The notes under the pieces were generated by a model. That model did no database searches. It was given only the letters and a program-made list of their open reading frames with translations, and was not told the origin of the DNA. The position numbers and the translations under genes are program-made. Of a DNA stretch of 64,000 bases, positions 24,927-33,781 are shown piece after piece. How positions within the stretch are numbered: the first letter of the stretch is position 1; every line of letters begins with the position of its first letter. This DNA comes from Fibrobacter sp. (GTDB taxonomy: Bacteria > Fibrobacterota > Fibrobacteria > Fibrobacterales > Fibrobacteraceae). The DNA is taken from assembly GCF_017551775.1 (NCBI RefSeq), contig NZ_JAFZKX010000110.1:1-64000 (forward strand). Reading direction: 5' to 3'.

Positions 24927-26411
24927 CTAGAACTGCGTGATAAATTCCCAGGCGGTGGGTGTTGTCCACACCTTGCCGTCGTCGCTGGCGTTGTATGCGT
25001 GTTTACCGTCGAATGTGCACCACTTCACGGGGAAGCGCGGGTCGACCGTCTTGTAGTCGTAGCACACATGATTGCCGGTGCCGGAGTATTCTTCGGCTTC
25101 TTCGTCTCTGGCGTCAGTGAAGTTGCCATCCGCGTCAGGTTTTCCGTTGTTCTTCAGGATCCTGTCGCGGGCACTGCGGCCGAGTTTGGGCGTACAAAGT
25201 TCGTCTCCCATGCCGACAGTCCCCATCCAGGCGATGGGAAGTCCCTTGTTCTTGGGCAAGTAAATCACTTGGTCCATCGTGGCGAATACCACCACGCCGC
25301 GCAGGCGGTCCTGGAAATCCTGTGCAAGGGAGTTACTGAACATGGCGCCGAAGCTGAACCCGACGGAGAACACGCGCGATGTATCGACGCAGAGGTTCTC
25401 GTTCAGGTAGGTGAGGAATTCGCCGAAGAAGACGTGGTCCTTGTCGTCCCCGCATCGCCATGGATTCTCTGTTTCTTTCCCGGATCTATCTGTTTCGGTC
25501 GTGTAGCCGTGCGGCGCCACGAAGATGGTGTTTTCCTTGGCGCCCGACTGGTTGCGTAATCCGTAGTAGGATTCCCTCTTTGCCACAGCCTCGGCGGAAC
25601 CGCCCATATAGTGCATGCCGAACACCAGGCGGTAGGGCTTGTTCTTGTCGTAGTTCTCGGGCATGGTGAGATAGACTTCGTGCTCAACGCCGCCGCCTGT
25701 GAACTTGAAGTAGTCCTTGAGCGTATTGTCCTTGCCACAGCCCTTACTCGGGGTGGGGGCGTTACCCATGGCATAGCCGAATGCGTAGGTCTGCTCGGTG
25801 GCTGCCGCGGTGAGTTTCAGTTCGAGAGTCGTGTCGAGCGTGGTGAGCGGGACGGTGAGCGTGTCGAAACCTTCGGCGACAACCCGGAGCGCTTCATCCT
25901 TCTGGATTTCCTTCAGCAGGGCGCGGCCGCTCTCGCTGAACGTGGCGCTGTAGTTGCCGTTCGCGGTAAAGCGGATGGCCTGCTTCGCGCTGCCTACGGA
26001 GACCTGTGCCACATAGGCGCCCCTGGCCTTCACGCCGGAAGTGAGGTCCACCTGGCCGGAACCGTAGAGGGTCTGCTTGAATACCTGGTTGCCCATGAGG
26101 TCGAAAATCCTGACCGTCACGGGGGAGTTCCCGCTTTGCGAGAACGAGAGTATACCGGAATTTATGCTGATGAAGCCCGGAGTGTGCGAGGCTGCGATGG
26201 CCTCGGGCGGTGTGGATTCATCTTCATGAATGGAGAATTTGCCGTCGTTGTCCGTGACGGTCGATTTGTTCTCCTTGATGAGGGTGACTTGCGCCCCGGC
26301 AACGGCCTTGTTCGAATTGTCCTTGACGGTTCCGCTGATAGTATATGCGGAAGCCGCAGTGAATGCTGTTGTCAGCATGACAGGAATAATAAGTGAGTAT
26401 GCTCTCCTCAT
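24927..26411 (-). CDS. Secreted esterase (feruloyl/PHB-depolymerase-like) with N-terminal accessory domains
   Basis: 494 residues; AAAGGAG 6 bases before the start. Signal peptide (…TAFTAASAYT). Residues about 24-65 form a carboxypeptidase-regulatory-like domain (ISGTVKDNSNKAVAGAQVTL). About 80-165 resemble the C-terminal sorting module (VTVRIFDLMGNQVFKQ … GAYVAQVSVG) but in an internal position. The C-terminal alpha/beta hydrolase has the nucleophile elbow VGFSFGAM and fits the LpqC/CE1-type esterase group. Likely removes acyl or feruloyl groups from plant polysaccharide; substrate is inferred. A close paralogue follows upstream on the same strand. Confidence 0.82.
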   Translation of the reverse strand: MRRAYSLIIPVMLTTAFTAASAYTISGTVKDNSNKAVAGAQVTLIKENKSTVTDNDGKFSIHEDESTPPEAIAASHTPGFISINSGILSFSQSGNSPVTVRIFDLMGNQVFKQTLYGSGQVDLTSGVKARGAYVAQVSVGSAKQAIRFTANGNYSATFSESGRALLKEIQKDEALRVVAEGFDTLTVPLTTLDTTLELKLTAAATEQTYAFGYAMGNAPTPSKGCGKDNTLKDYFKFTGGGVEHEVYLTMPENYDKNKPYRLVFGMHYMGGSAEAVAKRESYYGLRNQSGAKENTIFVAPHGYTTETDRSGKETENPWRCGDDKDHVFFGEFLTYLNENLCVDTSRVFSVGFSFGAMFSNSLAQDFQDRLRGVVVFATMDQVIYLPKNKGLPIAWMGTVGMGDELCTPKLGRSARDRILKNNGKPDADGNFTDARDEEAEEYSGTGNHVCYDYKTVDPRFPVKWCTFDGKHAYNASDDGKVWTTPTAWEFITQF

Positions 26412-26541
26412 GTCGACTCCTTTCCCATACCCTGTTAAGTGTGCCCCTTTAATTTATAAAAAAAACATACAAAAAGATTGCGATAATTAAAAGTTTACGG
26501 GGTTTCAGTCGTAATTTGTCCAAAAAAGGCAAAAAAAACAT

Positions 26542-26574
26542 AAAAAAGTGAACGGCCCCCGTTGCCGGGGACCG
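26542..26574 (-). terminator. Intrinsic terminator for the 26603 esterase gene
   Basis: Minus strand CGGTCCCCG-GCAA-CGGGGGCCG then TTCACTTTTTT, 28 bases after the stop. Confidence 0.85.
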
Positions 26575-26602
26575 CTCTGGGTTTGGTTATGGAGAGTACT
26601 AT

Positions 26603-28108
26603 CTAGAACTGTTCGAAGAATTTGTGAACTTCTTCGGGGACCCAAGTGTTCTGCCAGTTGCCGTTGTCGTAAGCGGTCCACTGGTGCGGTCCGTTCCAGC
26701 TGCAGAACTTGACCGGGAAGCGTTCGTCAACCGTCGTGAAGTCGTAGCAGAGGTGACCGCTGCCGCCGACTTCCTTCGGAGTTTCAGCGCTGGCGTCAGA
26801 GAAGTTTCCGTCGGCGTCAGCCTTTCCGTTGTTCTTGAGGATTCTCTTGACGGCGCTGTTCTTGGCGCGGTTATAGTCGCAAGTACCGTCGTTCTTGCCA
26901 TGCACGGCCATCCAGGCAATCGGCTTGCCCTTGTTCGTCGGCAGGTAGATGTTGTAGTCGGCGGTGGCGTAGACGGCCACGGCGCGGATGCGGTCCTGGA
27001 AGTCCTGTGCGAGGGAGTTGGTGACCATGGCGCCGAAGCTGAACCCTGTCACGAACACGCGGGAGGTGTCGATGCAGTAGTTTTCTTCGAGGAGCGTCAG
27101 GAGTTCGCCAAAGAAGATGTGGTCCTTATCGTCACCGGTGCGCCACGGCATAAAGTCGGTATCGCCACGCGGTGCAACGAAGATATAGTTGTTGTCCTTG
27201 TCGAGGTTCTGCTGACCATAGTACGGACTCGGGTGATCCTGGTCCGGAGTATGGTTCGTGAAGTCTTCGGCGTTGGAACCCATGCAGTGCATGGCGAAGA
27301 GAATCTTGTACGGTTTGGTCTTGTCGTAGTTCTTCGGAAGCGTTATCCAGAATTCGCGATTGAGGCCGGCGCTCGTCATGCCGTACTTCTTGGCGTTGCT
27401 GTTTTGGCCTGTGGACTGGAGCTTGGAATCGACACCGCAGCCCTTACTCGGGGTCGGGTCGTTCTTCAATGCATAGCCGAACTTGTAGGTCGGTGCGGGC
27501 GGCACGGTCTTCTTCAATTGCACGTTGACGGTCGTGTCGAGAGTGCCGAGAGGTACGGAAAGCGTGTCGAAACCTTCGGCGACAAACTGGAGCGTTTCAC
27601 CCTGCTGGATTTCCTTGAGGAGGGCGTGTCCCTGTGCGTCGAAGGAAGTGGCGTAGCTGCCGTTCGTGGTGAAGCGGATGTTCTGCTTCGCGCTACCCAT
27701 GGTAACCTGCGCGTAGTAGGAACCCATCGCGTTCGTGCCCGTGCGGAGGTCGACTTCGCCTGCGCCGTAGAGCGTCTGGTTCAGCACCTGGTGGCCGACG
27801 GCGTCAAAAATCCTGACCTGTACGGGTGCGTTGCCGCTCTGCGAGTAAGAAAGAATACCGGAATTGATGCTGATGTAACCGGGCTTGACGGCGGATGCCT
27901 GAATCCCGATAGGCGGTATTTCGGCCTCGTCTTCGTGGATGGTGTACTTGCCGGCTTCGTCAGTCGTGGCGTTCTTGTTTTCCTTGACAAGAGTTACGGC
28001 TGCGCCCTTGATGGCCTGGCCGTCTTCGTCAGTTACTTTACCGGATACTGTATAAGCAAATGCAGAACTTACTGCAAGTGCAGAAATAAACAACGGAAGA
28101 TGTTTCAT
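26603..28108 (-). CDS. Second secreted esterase, paralogue of the 24927 gene
   Basis: 501 residues from MKHLPLFISALAVSSAFAY, chosen for the AAAGGAG site just upstream. Same order of parts: signal peptide, carboxypeptidase-regulatory-like domain (VSGKVTDEDGQAIKGAAVTL), an internal sorting-like module (VQVRIFDAVGHQVLNQT), then the alpha/beta hydrolase with nucleophile elbow TGFSFGAM and a MHCMGSNAED region. Strong residue-level similarity to the neighbour, so a tandem duplication. Each copy has its own terminator and ribosome site, so they are probably separately expressed. Confidence 0.82.
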   Translation of the reverse strand: MKHLPLFISALAVSSAFAYTVSGKVTDEDGQAIKGAAVTLVKENKNATTDEAGKYTIHEDEAEIPPIGIQASAVKPGYISINSGILSYSQSGNAPVQVRIFDAVGHQVLNQTLYGAGEVDLRTGTNAMGSYYAQVTMGSAKQNIRFTTNGSYATSFDAQGHALLKEIQQGETLQFVAEGFDTLSVPLGTLDTTVNVQLKKTVPPAPTYKFGYALKNDPTPSKGCGVDSKLQSTGQNSNAKKYGMTSAGLNREFWITLPKNYDKTKPYKILFAMHCMGSNAEDFTNHTPDQDHPSPYYGQQNLDKDNNYIFVAPRGDTDFMPWRTGDDKDHIFFGELLTLLEENYCIDTSRVFVTGFSFGAMVTNSLAQDFQDRIRAVAVYATADYNIYLPTNKGKPIAWMAVHGKNDGTCDYNRAKNSAVKRILKNNGKADADGNFSDASAETPKEVGGSGHLCYDFTTVDERFPVKFCSWNGPHQWTAYDNGNWQNTWVPEEVHKFFEQF

Positions 28109-28249
28109 CTTCGACTCTCCTTTGTTGTGCTGAAACCCATAACACATGGTGAAAATAATCAAAAAAATTAGAAAAATGCCGTTTTTTTGCAAAAAAGCCA
28201 TGGACAATTTATCCATAGCTTGTAAAATGTTTGTTTACAAATGCAAAAT

Positions 28250-29542
28250 CTAGTCGAGTTTTCCCTGGTACAGGTCGAGAATTTTGCGGGCGAGGAGGCT
28301 CGAATATTTGGCGTTCACGAGGGTCACCTGGGCCTTTTCGAGGTTGTTCTTCTGGGTGAGGTAGTCGGTGTAGGTGAGGGCGCCCGCGTTGCGCTGTTCT
28401 TCGGCGACCTGGAGCGCCTCGGTTTCGGCCTGAACCTGGAGCATGGCGGCCTTCCACTGGAGGTCGGCGCTCACCGCGTTGACGTAGAGCTTCTCGACGC
28501 TGTTCTCGAGGCTTTTGGCCGTCTCCTGCATGGAGAGCCGGGACTGCGTCTCGTTGACCTGGGCAAGCAGGACCTTGTTTTCGGTTGCCCCGCCGTCGAT
28601 GATGGGGATGTTTATGCCCAGCGAGATGGAGTTCTGCCAGCCTTTCTTGAGCTGGTCACCATAGGCGCCGGATTCCCAGGCCTGCAGTCCGGTGCTGGAA
28701 TTTGCCCCGAGGGTCACCGAGATGGAGCTGCCCTTGCCTGCGACTTCGGTATTCTTCTTGGCGGCGCGGATGGCGATGCTGTCGGACTTGAGGCCCGGGT
28801 GCGCTTCCTTGACGGCACCCTGCAGTTCGGCGAGCGTCGGCAGCGCCTCGATGGAATCGGGACTTTCGATGGCCAGTTCCGGAGCCGCGACCTCGAACTC
28901 TTCGCCGTCGGGCAGTTCCAGGAGCTGGCGGAGCGTCGTCTTCGCCGTGCTGACGGAGAGCTGCGCCGAGAGTTCGGCGACCTGCTTCTGCAGCACGTTG
29001 GACTGGCTCTGCGTGAGGTCCTTCTTGGTGATGGAGCCCGCTTCGAAAAGTTTGCCGAAATGTTCGAATTCTGCGGTGGAAAGTTCGACGGACGCGTGCG
29101 CCGTGCGCAGGTTCTCGCTTGCGGCGAGCAGGTTCATATAGGCGTTCAGCACGCTTTCCTGGACGTTGCGTTCCGTCTGCTTCGTCTCGAACTTTGTCGC
29201 CTCGCGGTTGAGGCGGCTCGCTTCCACGTTCAGGCTGCGGGAACCGCCGTCCCATAGCGTGTACGAGCCCGAAATGCCCACGCTCAGGCGGTAATGGTCT
29301 TCGTCGTCGACAAAGGGATGGTCGAAAAGGGTGTTCTGTATGCTGGCGGAGAGGGTCGGGTAACGGCCGACTTCTGCCTGTTTGACGTTAATTTCGGACT
29401 GCTGCTCGCGGAGTTTCGCGGATTCGAGCGAGAGGCTCTTTTCCTTTGCCTGCTTGAGGCATGCGTCGAGAGTCCACGTGTCTGCGTGTACCACTGCCGC
29501 CGTCGCGATAATCCCGAGAATGATTGCCTTCGTGTTGTTCAT
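28250..29542 (-). CDS. TolC-family outer-membrane channel protein
   Basis: 430 residues with a signal peptide (…ATAAVVHAD). Two repeated halves of long alpha-helical hairpins with the family marks LDACLKQAKEKSLSLESAKL, VGRYPTLSAS, and LGINIPIIDGGATENKV. Such proteins form the trans-periplasmic duct of efflux or type I secretion systems. No membrane-fusion protein or pump gene is adjacent; the nearest ABC pair is at 44.8-46.7 kb. No clear ribosome site before the ATG. Confidence 0.88.
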   Translation of the reverse strand: MNNTKAIILGIIATAAVVHADTWTLDACLKQAKEKSLSLESAKLREQQSEINVKQAEVGRYPTLSASIQNTLFDHPFVDDEDHYRLSVGISGSYTLWDGGSRSLNVEASRLNREATKFETKQTERNVQESVLNAYMNLLAASENLRTAHASVELSTAEFEHFGKLFEAGSITKKDLTQSQSNVLQKQVAELSAQLSVSTAKTTLRQLLELPDGEEFEVAAPELAIESPDSIEALPTLAELQGAVKEAHPGLKSDSIAIRAAKKNTEVAGKGSSISVTLGANSSTGLQAWESGAYGDQLKKGWQNSISLGINIPIIDGGATENKVLLAQVNETQSRLSMQETAKSLENSVEKLYVNAVSADLQWKAAMLQVQAETEALQVAEEQRNAGALTYTDYLTQKNNLEKAQVTLVNAKYSSLLARKILDLYQGKLD

Positions 29543-29601
29543 GCTATTTAGATGCGCGGGGACGCAAATCCGTTGCCCCGGGATGATAAGATAATAAAAA
29601 A

Positions 29602-29633
29602 CGAAAAAGGCCCGACAATGCGGACCTTTTTCG
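29602..29633 (-). terminator. Terminator after tRNA-Val
   Basis: Minus strand AAAAAGGTCCG-CATTGT-CGGGCCTTTTT hairpin immediately after the tRNA 3' end. Confidence 0.85.
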
Positions 29634-29635
29634 AG

Positions 29636-29710
29636 TGGACGGTACTGGATTTGAACCAGTGACCTCTGCCGTGTGAAAGCAGCGCTCTAAACCAACTGAG
29701 CTAACCGTCC
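29636..29710 (-). tRNA. tRNA-Val (anticodon CAC)
   Basis: Minus strand: acceptor stem GGACGGT/ACCGTCC, D-arm GCTCAGTTGGTTTAGAGC, anticodon stem CTGCT/GGCAG with loop TTCACAC (anticodon CAC), T-arm ACTGGTTCAAATCCAGT. CCA is not encoded. Confidence 0.95.
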
Positions 29711-29788
29711 GAAAGAGTAGCGCAAATATATAAAAGGAATTGCCGGTTGTCAAGGGGTTGCCGCTTCGCGACCGTTCCTTGGGCTAAC

Positions 29789-29871
29789 CTAGTTACTGGT
29801 CGCTAGTTTATAGTTTGGCGGCGTAGCCGCGATTATTTAAACTAATAACTAGTAACTATTGACTAGTAACT
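29789..29871. repeat. Imperfect inverted repeat of TAGTTACTAGT phrases
   Basis: The left arm GTTACTGGTCGCTAGTT is nearly complementary to the right arm AACTATTGACTAGTAAC, with an inner GCGGCGTAGCCGC hairpin. It sits in the spacer between the tRNA and the PtsN-like gene. Looks like a small dispersed intergenic element. Confidence 0.5.
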
Positions 29872-29883
29872 GCACCGCAGGCG

Positions 29884-30348
29884 TTACAGGTACTTGTCCT
29901 CGGCGGCGCGGAGGATGGTCAGGAATTCCGTGGGGGTTTTCGAGGCGATGAGGTCCTTGCGGACGTTTCCGTCGGCCAGGAGGCGGCTCACGGAAGAGAG
30001 CGCCTTGAGGTGCGGGCCCACGGTGTTGCCCGGGCTCACGATAAGGATGAGCAGGTAGACCGGTTCCCCGTCGAAGGACTGGAAATCGAGTCCCTTCTCG
30101 ACCGTGGCGGCGACCATGCACATACGGTCGACGTAGTCGATCTTCGCATGGGGAACTGCAAGTCCGCATCCGATACCTGTGGAACGGCTCTGTTCGCGGT
30201 TCCAGACGGCCTCGAATATCTCGTCCCTGTGCTCGAGCTTGTAGGCATTGCACAAGGTGTCCACAAGCTCGTTCAGGATGGCTTCCTTGGTGTCGCTTGC
30301 GGAATTGATCAAGATACAATTGTCGACGAATCTTTCAGAAAGACGCAT
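29884..30348 (-). CDS. PTS EIIA domain protein (PtsN/fructose type)
   Basis: 154 residues. The phosphoryl-accepting His is in GLAVPHAKIDYVDR near residue 67, and the EIIA-2 fold marks EAVWNREQSRSTGIGCG and LLILIVSPGNTVGPHLKAL are present. Stand-alone, no EIIB/EIIC nearby, so a regulatory (PtsN-like) role is more likely than sugar uptake. Confidence 0.88.
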   Translation of the reverse strand: MRLSERFVDNCILINSASDTKEAILNELVDTLCNAYKLEHRDEIFEAVWNREQSRSTGIGCGLAVPHAKIDYVDRMCMVAATVEKGLDFQSFDGEPVYLLILIVSPGNTVGPHLKALSSVSRLLADGNVRKDLIASKTPTEFLTILRAAEDKYL

Positions 30349-30467
30349 GTTCCTTATTCCTTGTTTTCTATTCCATGTAATATTTTAGAAAAATAAACGC
30401 TTTTTTTGGGGCATTGTAGCGTTTAAATAAGATTTTGGCCGAAAAATGTATGAAATTTGCGAAAAAA

Positions 30468-31232
30468 CTAGAACTTTTGGATAAAACCGAGCGTTTCGAA
30501 GGGAGAATTCAGGTTTTCGAGGTTCTTGAGGGCCTTTTCTGAGGAGGCGACGTCTATCTGGCCGGGGGCCTGCGCCTGCCCGATGGAGGCGTACGTGAGG
30601 TTCGCGCCTTCTTTGAGCGACCAGATGCGGCTCGCCTTTCCGGTTTCGCCCATCCCGAAGGCGGCGAAAAGTTCGAATTCGTGCGCATGGATGCGGGTGA
30701 ATTTGTACAGGCGTTCGCAGTCGTTCTCGCTGTTGCTCATGGCGGCGATCTTGAGACCGTCGGCTTTGACGCGCAGGCAATCGCGGGCGAAGTCTTCCAG
30801 TTCCTGCTGGTTCGGGATGCGCAAAAAGTTGTGCTGCGAGATGAGGATGTGCGTCTTGCGGAGGTCGGCGATGTTCCTCAGGTCGTGCAGGCAATGCAGA
30901 CAGTCGTGTTCGAGGTCGAGCCAATCGGGCGCTTCGGGCGCCTTGAGGATCTCGGACCAGCGGGGAAGCCTGCTGTAGGCGAGCCTGTCGGGATATTCGC
31001 CGCCATCGCGCTCCAGGCGTATTGTGCCTATCTGCATGGCGTGCGGCGCGACTTTGCGTACGCGTGCCGAAAGTTCGGGCCAAACCTTTTCGTCAAAAAA
31101 GTCGTACCGGATTTCGAGCGCGTTGCATGCCTCGATGTCCAGGAATACGGGGTGCATCGGGTCCGCTTCGATCGCGGAGAGCGCTTCTGGGCCGACAAGG
31201 CCTACCAGGTATTTTTTTTCGGATTTGACCAT
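30468..31232 (-). CDS. aroD: Type I 3-dehydroquinate dehydratase
   Basis: 254 residues from MVKSEKKYLVGLVG. The Schiff-base Lys is in ADGLKIAAM, and FGMGETGKASRIWSLKEGANLTYASI is the characteristic C-terminal strand and loop; a catalytic His is likely in the LDLEHDC segment. It converts 3-dehydroquinate to 3-dehydroshikimate in aromatic amino-acid synthesis. The sequence is divergent from model enzymes. No other aro genes adjacent, no ribosome site evident. Confidence 0.78.
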   Translation of the reverse strand: MVKSEKKYLVGLVGPEALSAIEADPMHPVFLDIEACNALEIRYDFFDEKVWPELSARVRKVAPHAMQIGTIRLERDGGEYPDRLAYSRLPRWSEILKAPEAPDWLDLEHDCLHCLHDLRNIADLRKTHILISQHNFLRIPNQQELEDFARDCLRVKADGLKIAAMSNSENDCERLYKFTRIHAHEFELFAAFGMGETGKASRIWSLKEGANLTYASIGQAQAPGQIDVASSEKALKNLENLNSPFETLGFIQKF

Positions 31233-31389
31233 GCTGCAAAAGATAGCATTTTTGTGCGGGCCGGTTATGTTGCTCCCTGCGGGGAAAAAGCGATAATAAT
31301 GCGTAGAAAGGGCGGTGTTTCGCATGGCGGCGGCTGTGCGGTTCTTTCAAGATTTCTAAATTTTGGGCATAAAAAATAAAGGATGCTTT

Positions 31390-31971
31390 ATGGCAGATTG
31401 TAACGAGAAGAAAGAAAACCAGGTTCCCGATATGATGAAGAAGGCCGAGGAGTTCCTCGCGTCCAAGCGCCGCATTTTTTTGTGGGGCGGAGTCGATGAC
31501 GAGAGCGCCGAACGCATCGTGAAGCAGCTCCTGTACCTTGATTCGCTGAACCACGACGACATCGTGTTCTTCATCAACAGCCCGGGCGGCGTGATTTCGA
31601 GCGGCCTTGCCATCTACGACTGCATGAATGCCATCCAGAGCGACGTGGTTACGGTTTGCTGCGGCCAGGCTGCCTCGATGGGCGCCGTGCTGCTCACCGC
31701 CGGTGCGAAGGGCAAGCGCGTCGCATGGCCGAACGCCCGCATCATGATTCACCAGCCGCTCATCCACGGCGAGATTGTGGCGCCTGCGAGCGACATCCAG
31801 ATTCAGGCCGAAGAAATGCTGCGCATCCGCGGCATCACGGGCAAGATTTTGGCCGAGACCTCGGGACACACCATCGAGGAAATCGACCGCGACACCGAAC
31901 GCGACAACTTCATGAGCGCCGAAGAGGCCAAGAAGTACGGCCTTGTGGACAAGGTCGAGAGCCTCGTTTAA
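31390..31971 (+). CDS. clpP: ATP-dependent Clp protease proteolytic subunit
   Basis: 193 residues; AAAGGA lies 6 bases before the start at MADCNEKKEN. The catalytic Ser is in CGQAASMGAVLL, the His in NARIMIHQPL, and the Asp follows in EEIDRDTERDNFMSAEEAKKYG. FFINSPGGVISSGLAIYD is the handle/substrate strand. It forms the tetradecameric barrel with a Clp ATPase; no clpX or clpA is adjacent. Followed by ftsY after 15 bases. Confidence 0.95.
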   Translation: MADCNEKKENQVPDMMKKAEEFLASKRRIFLWGGVDDESAERIVKQLLYLDSLNHDDIVFFINSPGGVISSGLAIYDCMNAIQSDVVTVCCGQAASMGAVLLTAGAKGKRVAWPNARIMIHQPLIHGEIVAPASDIQIQAEEMLRIRGITGKILAETSGHTIEEIDRDTERDNFMSAEEAKKYGLVDKVESLV

Positions 31972-31986
31972 TACGGAAGTTTTGTA

Positions 31987-32907
31987 ATGGGATTTTTTTC
32001 CGCTATCAAGAGCGGGCTTGCCAAGACCCGCGACGCCCTCATGGGCGAACTCAAGGGCATTGTCGGTGCTGGCAAGATTACCGACGATACGCTCGAGGAA
32101 CTCGAGGAACACCTGATTAAGGCGGACGTGGGCGTGGAAGCCGCGTTCCTCTTGACGGATGCTCTGCGTGAACAGGCGCTGGGCAAGTCGCTTACTACCG
32201 AGCAGGTGCTCGACATCATGCGGAACGAGGCGGAACGCCTTCTGAAGGACCCGCCGCCGTTCGAACTCAAGGGCAAGCCGCACGTGGTGCTGGTCATCGG
32301 CGTGAACGGCGCCGGCAAGACGACCACCATCGGCAAGCTCGCCGCCCGCTGGATTGGCGAAGGCAAGAAGGTGATGATCGCCGCCTGCGATACCTTCCGT
32401 GCCGCAGCCATCGAACAGCTCGAGACATGGGCCGAGCGTAGCGGTGCCGAGTTCGTGAAGCATCAGGAAGGCTCCGACCCTGCGGCAGTGGCGTTCGACG
32501 CCTGCCAGGCCGCCGTTGCCCGCGGGTGCGATGTGGTGCTGATTGACACCGCGGGCCGCCTGCACAACAAAGATTACCTGATGGAAGAGCTCAAGAAGAT
32601 TGTGCGCGTGGTGAAGAAGGTGAACCCGGATTTCCCGCACGACATGTGGCTCGTGATTGACGGCAACACCGGACAGAACACCATCAACCAGACGAAGATT
32701 TTCAACCAGAGCTTCCCGCTGACGGGCCTCGTGGTCACCAAGCTCGACGGGACCGCGCGTGGAGGTGCGGTTCTCAGCATCGCGAGTTCTCTGCAGATTC
32801 CCATCCGCTGGATTGGCATGGGCGAGCGCATCGACCAGCTCGTCCCGTTCAGCAAGGCCGAATACGTGGAAGGCCTTTTCGAGAACGCGCTGGAAGAGCA
32901 GCCTTAG
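31987..32907 (+). CDS. ftsY: Signal recognition particle receptor FtsY
   Basis: 306 residues, the short form without a long acidic N-terminus. NG domain: G1 loop GVNGAGKTTTIGKLA near residue 104, G3 region DTAGRLHNKDYLMEELKK, G4 TKLDGTARGG. It docks ribosome-SRP complexes to the translocon. Likely co-transcribed with clpP and the two genes that follow. Confidence 0.97.
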   Translation: MGFFSAIKSGLAKTRDALMGELKGIVGAGKITDDTLEELEEHLIKADVGVEAAFLLTDALREQALGKSLTTEQVLDIMRNEAERLLKDPPPFELKGKPHVVLVIGVNGAGKTTTIGKLAARWIGEGKKVMIAACDTFRAAAIEQLETWAERSGAEFVKHQEGSDPAAVAFDACQAAVARGCDVVLIDTAGRLHNKDYLMEELKKIVRVVKKVNPDFPHDMWLVIDGNTGQNTINQTKIFNQSFPLTGLVVTKLDGTARGGAVLSIASSLQIPIRWIGMGERIDQLVPFSKAEYVEGLFENALEEQP

Positions 32908-32924
32908 CGCGGGGAACCTTCACG

Positions 32925-33296
32925 ATGATGCGCCGGCTTTCCTCATTCGCCTTGTTCGCCGCATTCGCGGTTGCTGTCGCGACTGCTCCGGCGGTGCTTG
33001 TGGGGTGCGGGAACGATGCGCCTACGCCCGATGAACGGCTCGTGAGCGCCTATGTCGAGGTGCGCATGGTGGAACAGACGTACGGGGGCGAATCCCCGGC
33101 GGCTCGGCTTGCGCGCAAGACCGTTCTCGAAAAATACGGTTATACCCGCGAATCATTTGCTGCGGCCTGCGACAAGGTGCTGGATGACGAGACCATGTGG
33201 GTGCCCTTCCAGCAGGCGGTTGTCGACCGCATCGACTCGCTGCTCGGGATTCCGAAGGCGACGAAGGACCCGAAAAAGAAAGAGGACAAGAAATGA
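32925..33296 (+). CDS. Small lipoprotein, DUF4296-like
   Basis: 123 residues with a lipoprotein signal (TAPAVLVGCGND, Cys near 28). The body is alpha-helical (DERLVSAYVEVRMVEQTY … VLEKYGYTRESFAAACDKVL), the pattern of the DUF4296-type lipoproteins, and ends with a Lys-rich tail. Its stop overlaps the start of the thioredoxin-like gene by ATGA. Function unknown. Confidence 0.7.
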   Translation: MMRRLSSFALFAAFAVAVATAPAVLVGCGNDAPTPDERLVSAYVEVRMVEQTYGGESPAARLARKTVLEKYGYTRESFAAACDKVLDDETMWVPFQQAVVDRIDSLLGIPKATKDPKKKEDKK

Positions 33297-33781
33297 GCCG
33301 CAACGTCGTGAAATGCGCAAGGATTATGGCCGCGGCGCTACTCCTTATGGCGTGCGCCTCCTTTGCCGCCCCGAAGAGCCAGCCGCTTGTCAAGTGGATG
33401 GACTATACCGCGGCGCTCGAGAAGGCGAAGAAGGAACCGAAGCTCATATTCGTGGACATGTATGCGGACTGGTGCATCCCGTGCCGCGCGATGGACGCGA
33501 CGGTTTATTCCGACCCGTCGGTCGCTTCGCTTCTGAACAACAGGTTTTACGCGGTCAAGCTCGATGCCGAATCGCAGGATTCCATCGTGTGCGACGGTCA
33601 GAAGAAGACGGTCAAGCGTTGCTACTTCGATGTGTGGGAATTGAGCGTGTTGCCGGCCTTCGTTCTCGTGGCGCCGAAAGGTCTTACTATATTGACGGTA
33701 TCGGATTCCATGAGTCCGCAAGATATGAAGTCTCTTCTTTTGCAGTTCTTGATTAAAGAAGAGGAGTGGATAAAAAGATGA
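33293..33781 (+). CDS. Periplasmic thioredoxin-fold protein
   Basis: 162 residues. The start at 33293 overlaps the preceding stop, with GAGGA upstream. Signal peptide or lipid-type leader (LLLMACASFAA). Redox motif YADWCIPCRAMD near residue 64, and the cis-Pro in ELSVLPAFVLV. It resembles DsbD-gamma/thioredoxin_7-type thiol reductases. Two further Cys (VCDG, KRCYF) lie between. Stop overlaps the next start. Confidence 0.83.
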   Translation: MSRNVVKCARIMAAALLLMACASFAAPKSQPLVKWMDYTAALEKAKKEPKLIFVDMYADWCIPCRAMDATVYSDPSVASLLNNRFYAVKLDAESQDSIVCDGQKKTVKRCYFDVWELSVLPAFVLVAPKGLTILTVSDSMSPQDMKSLLLQFLIKEEEWIKR

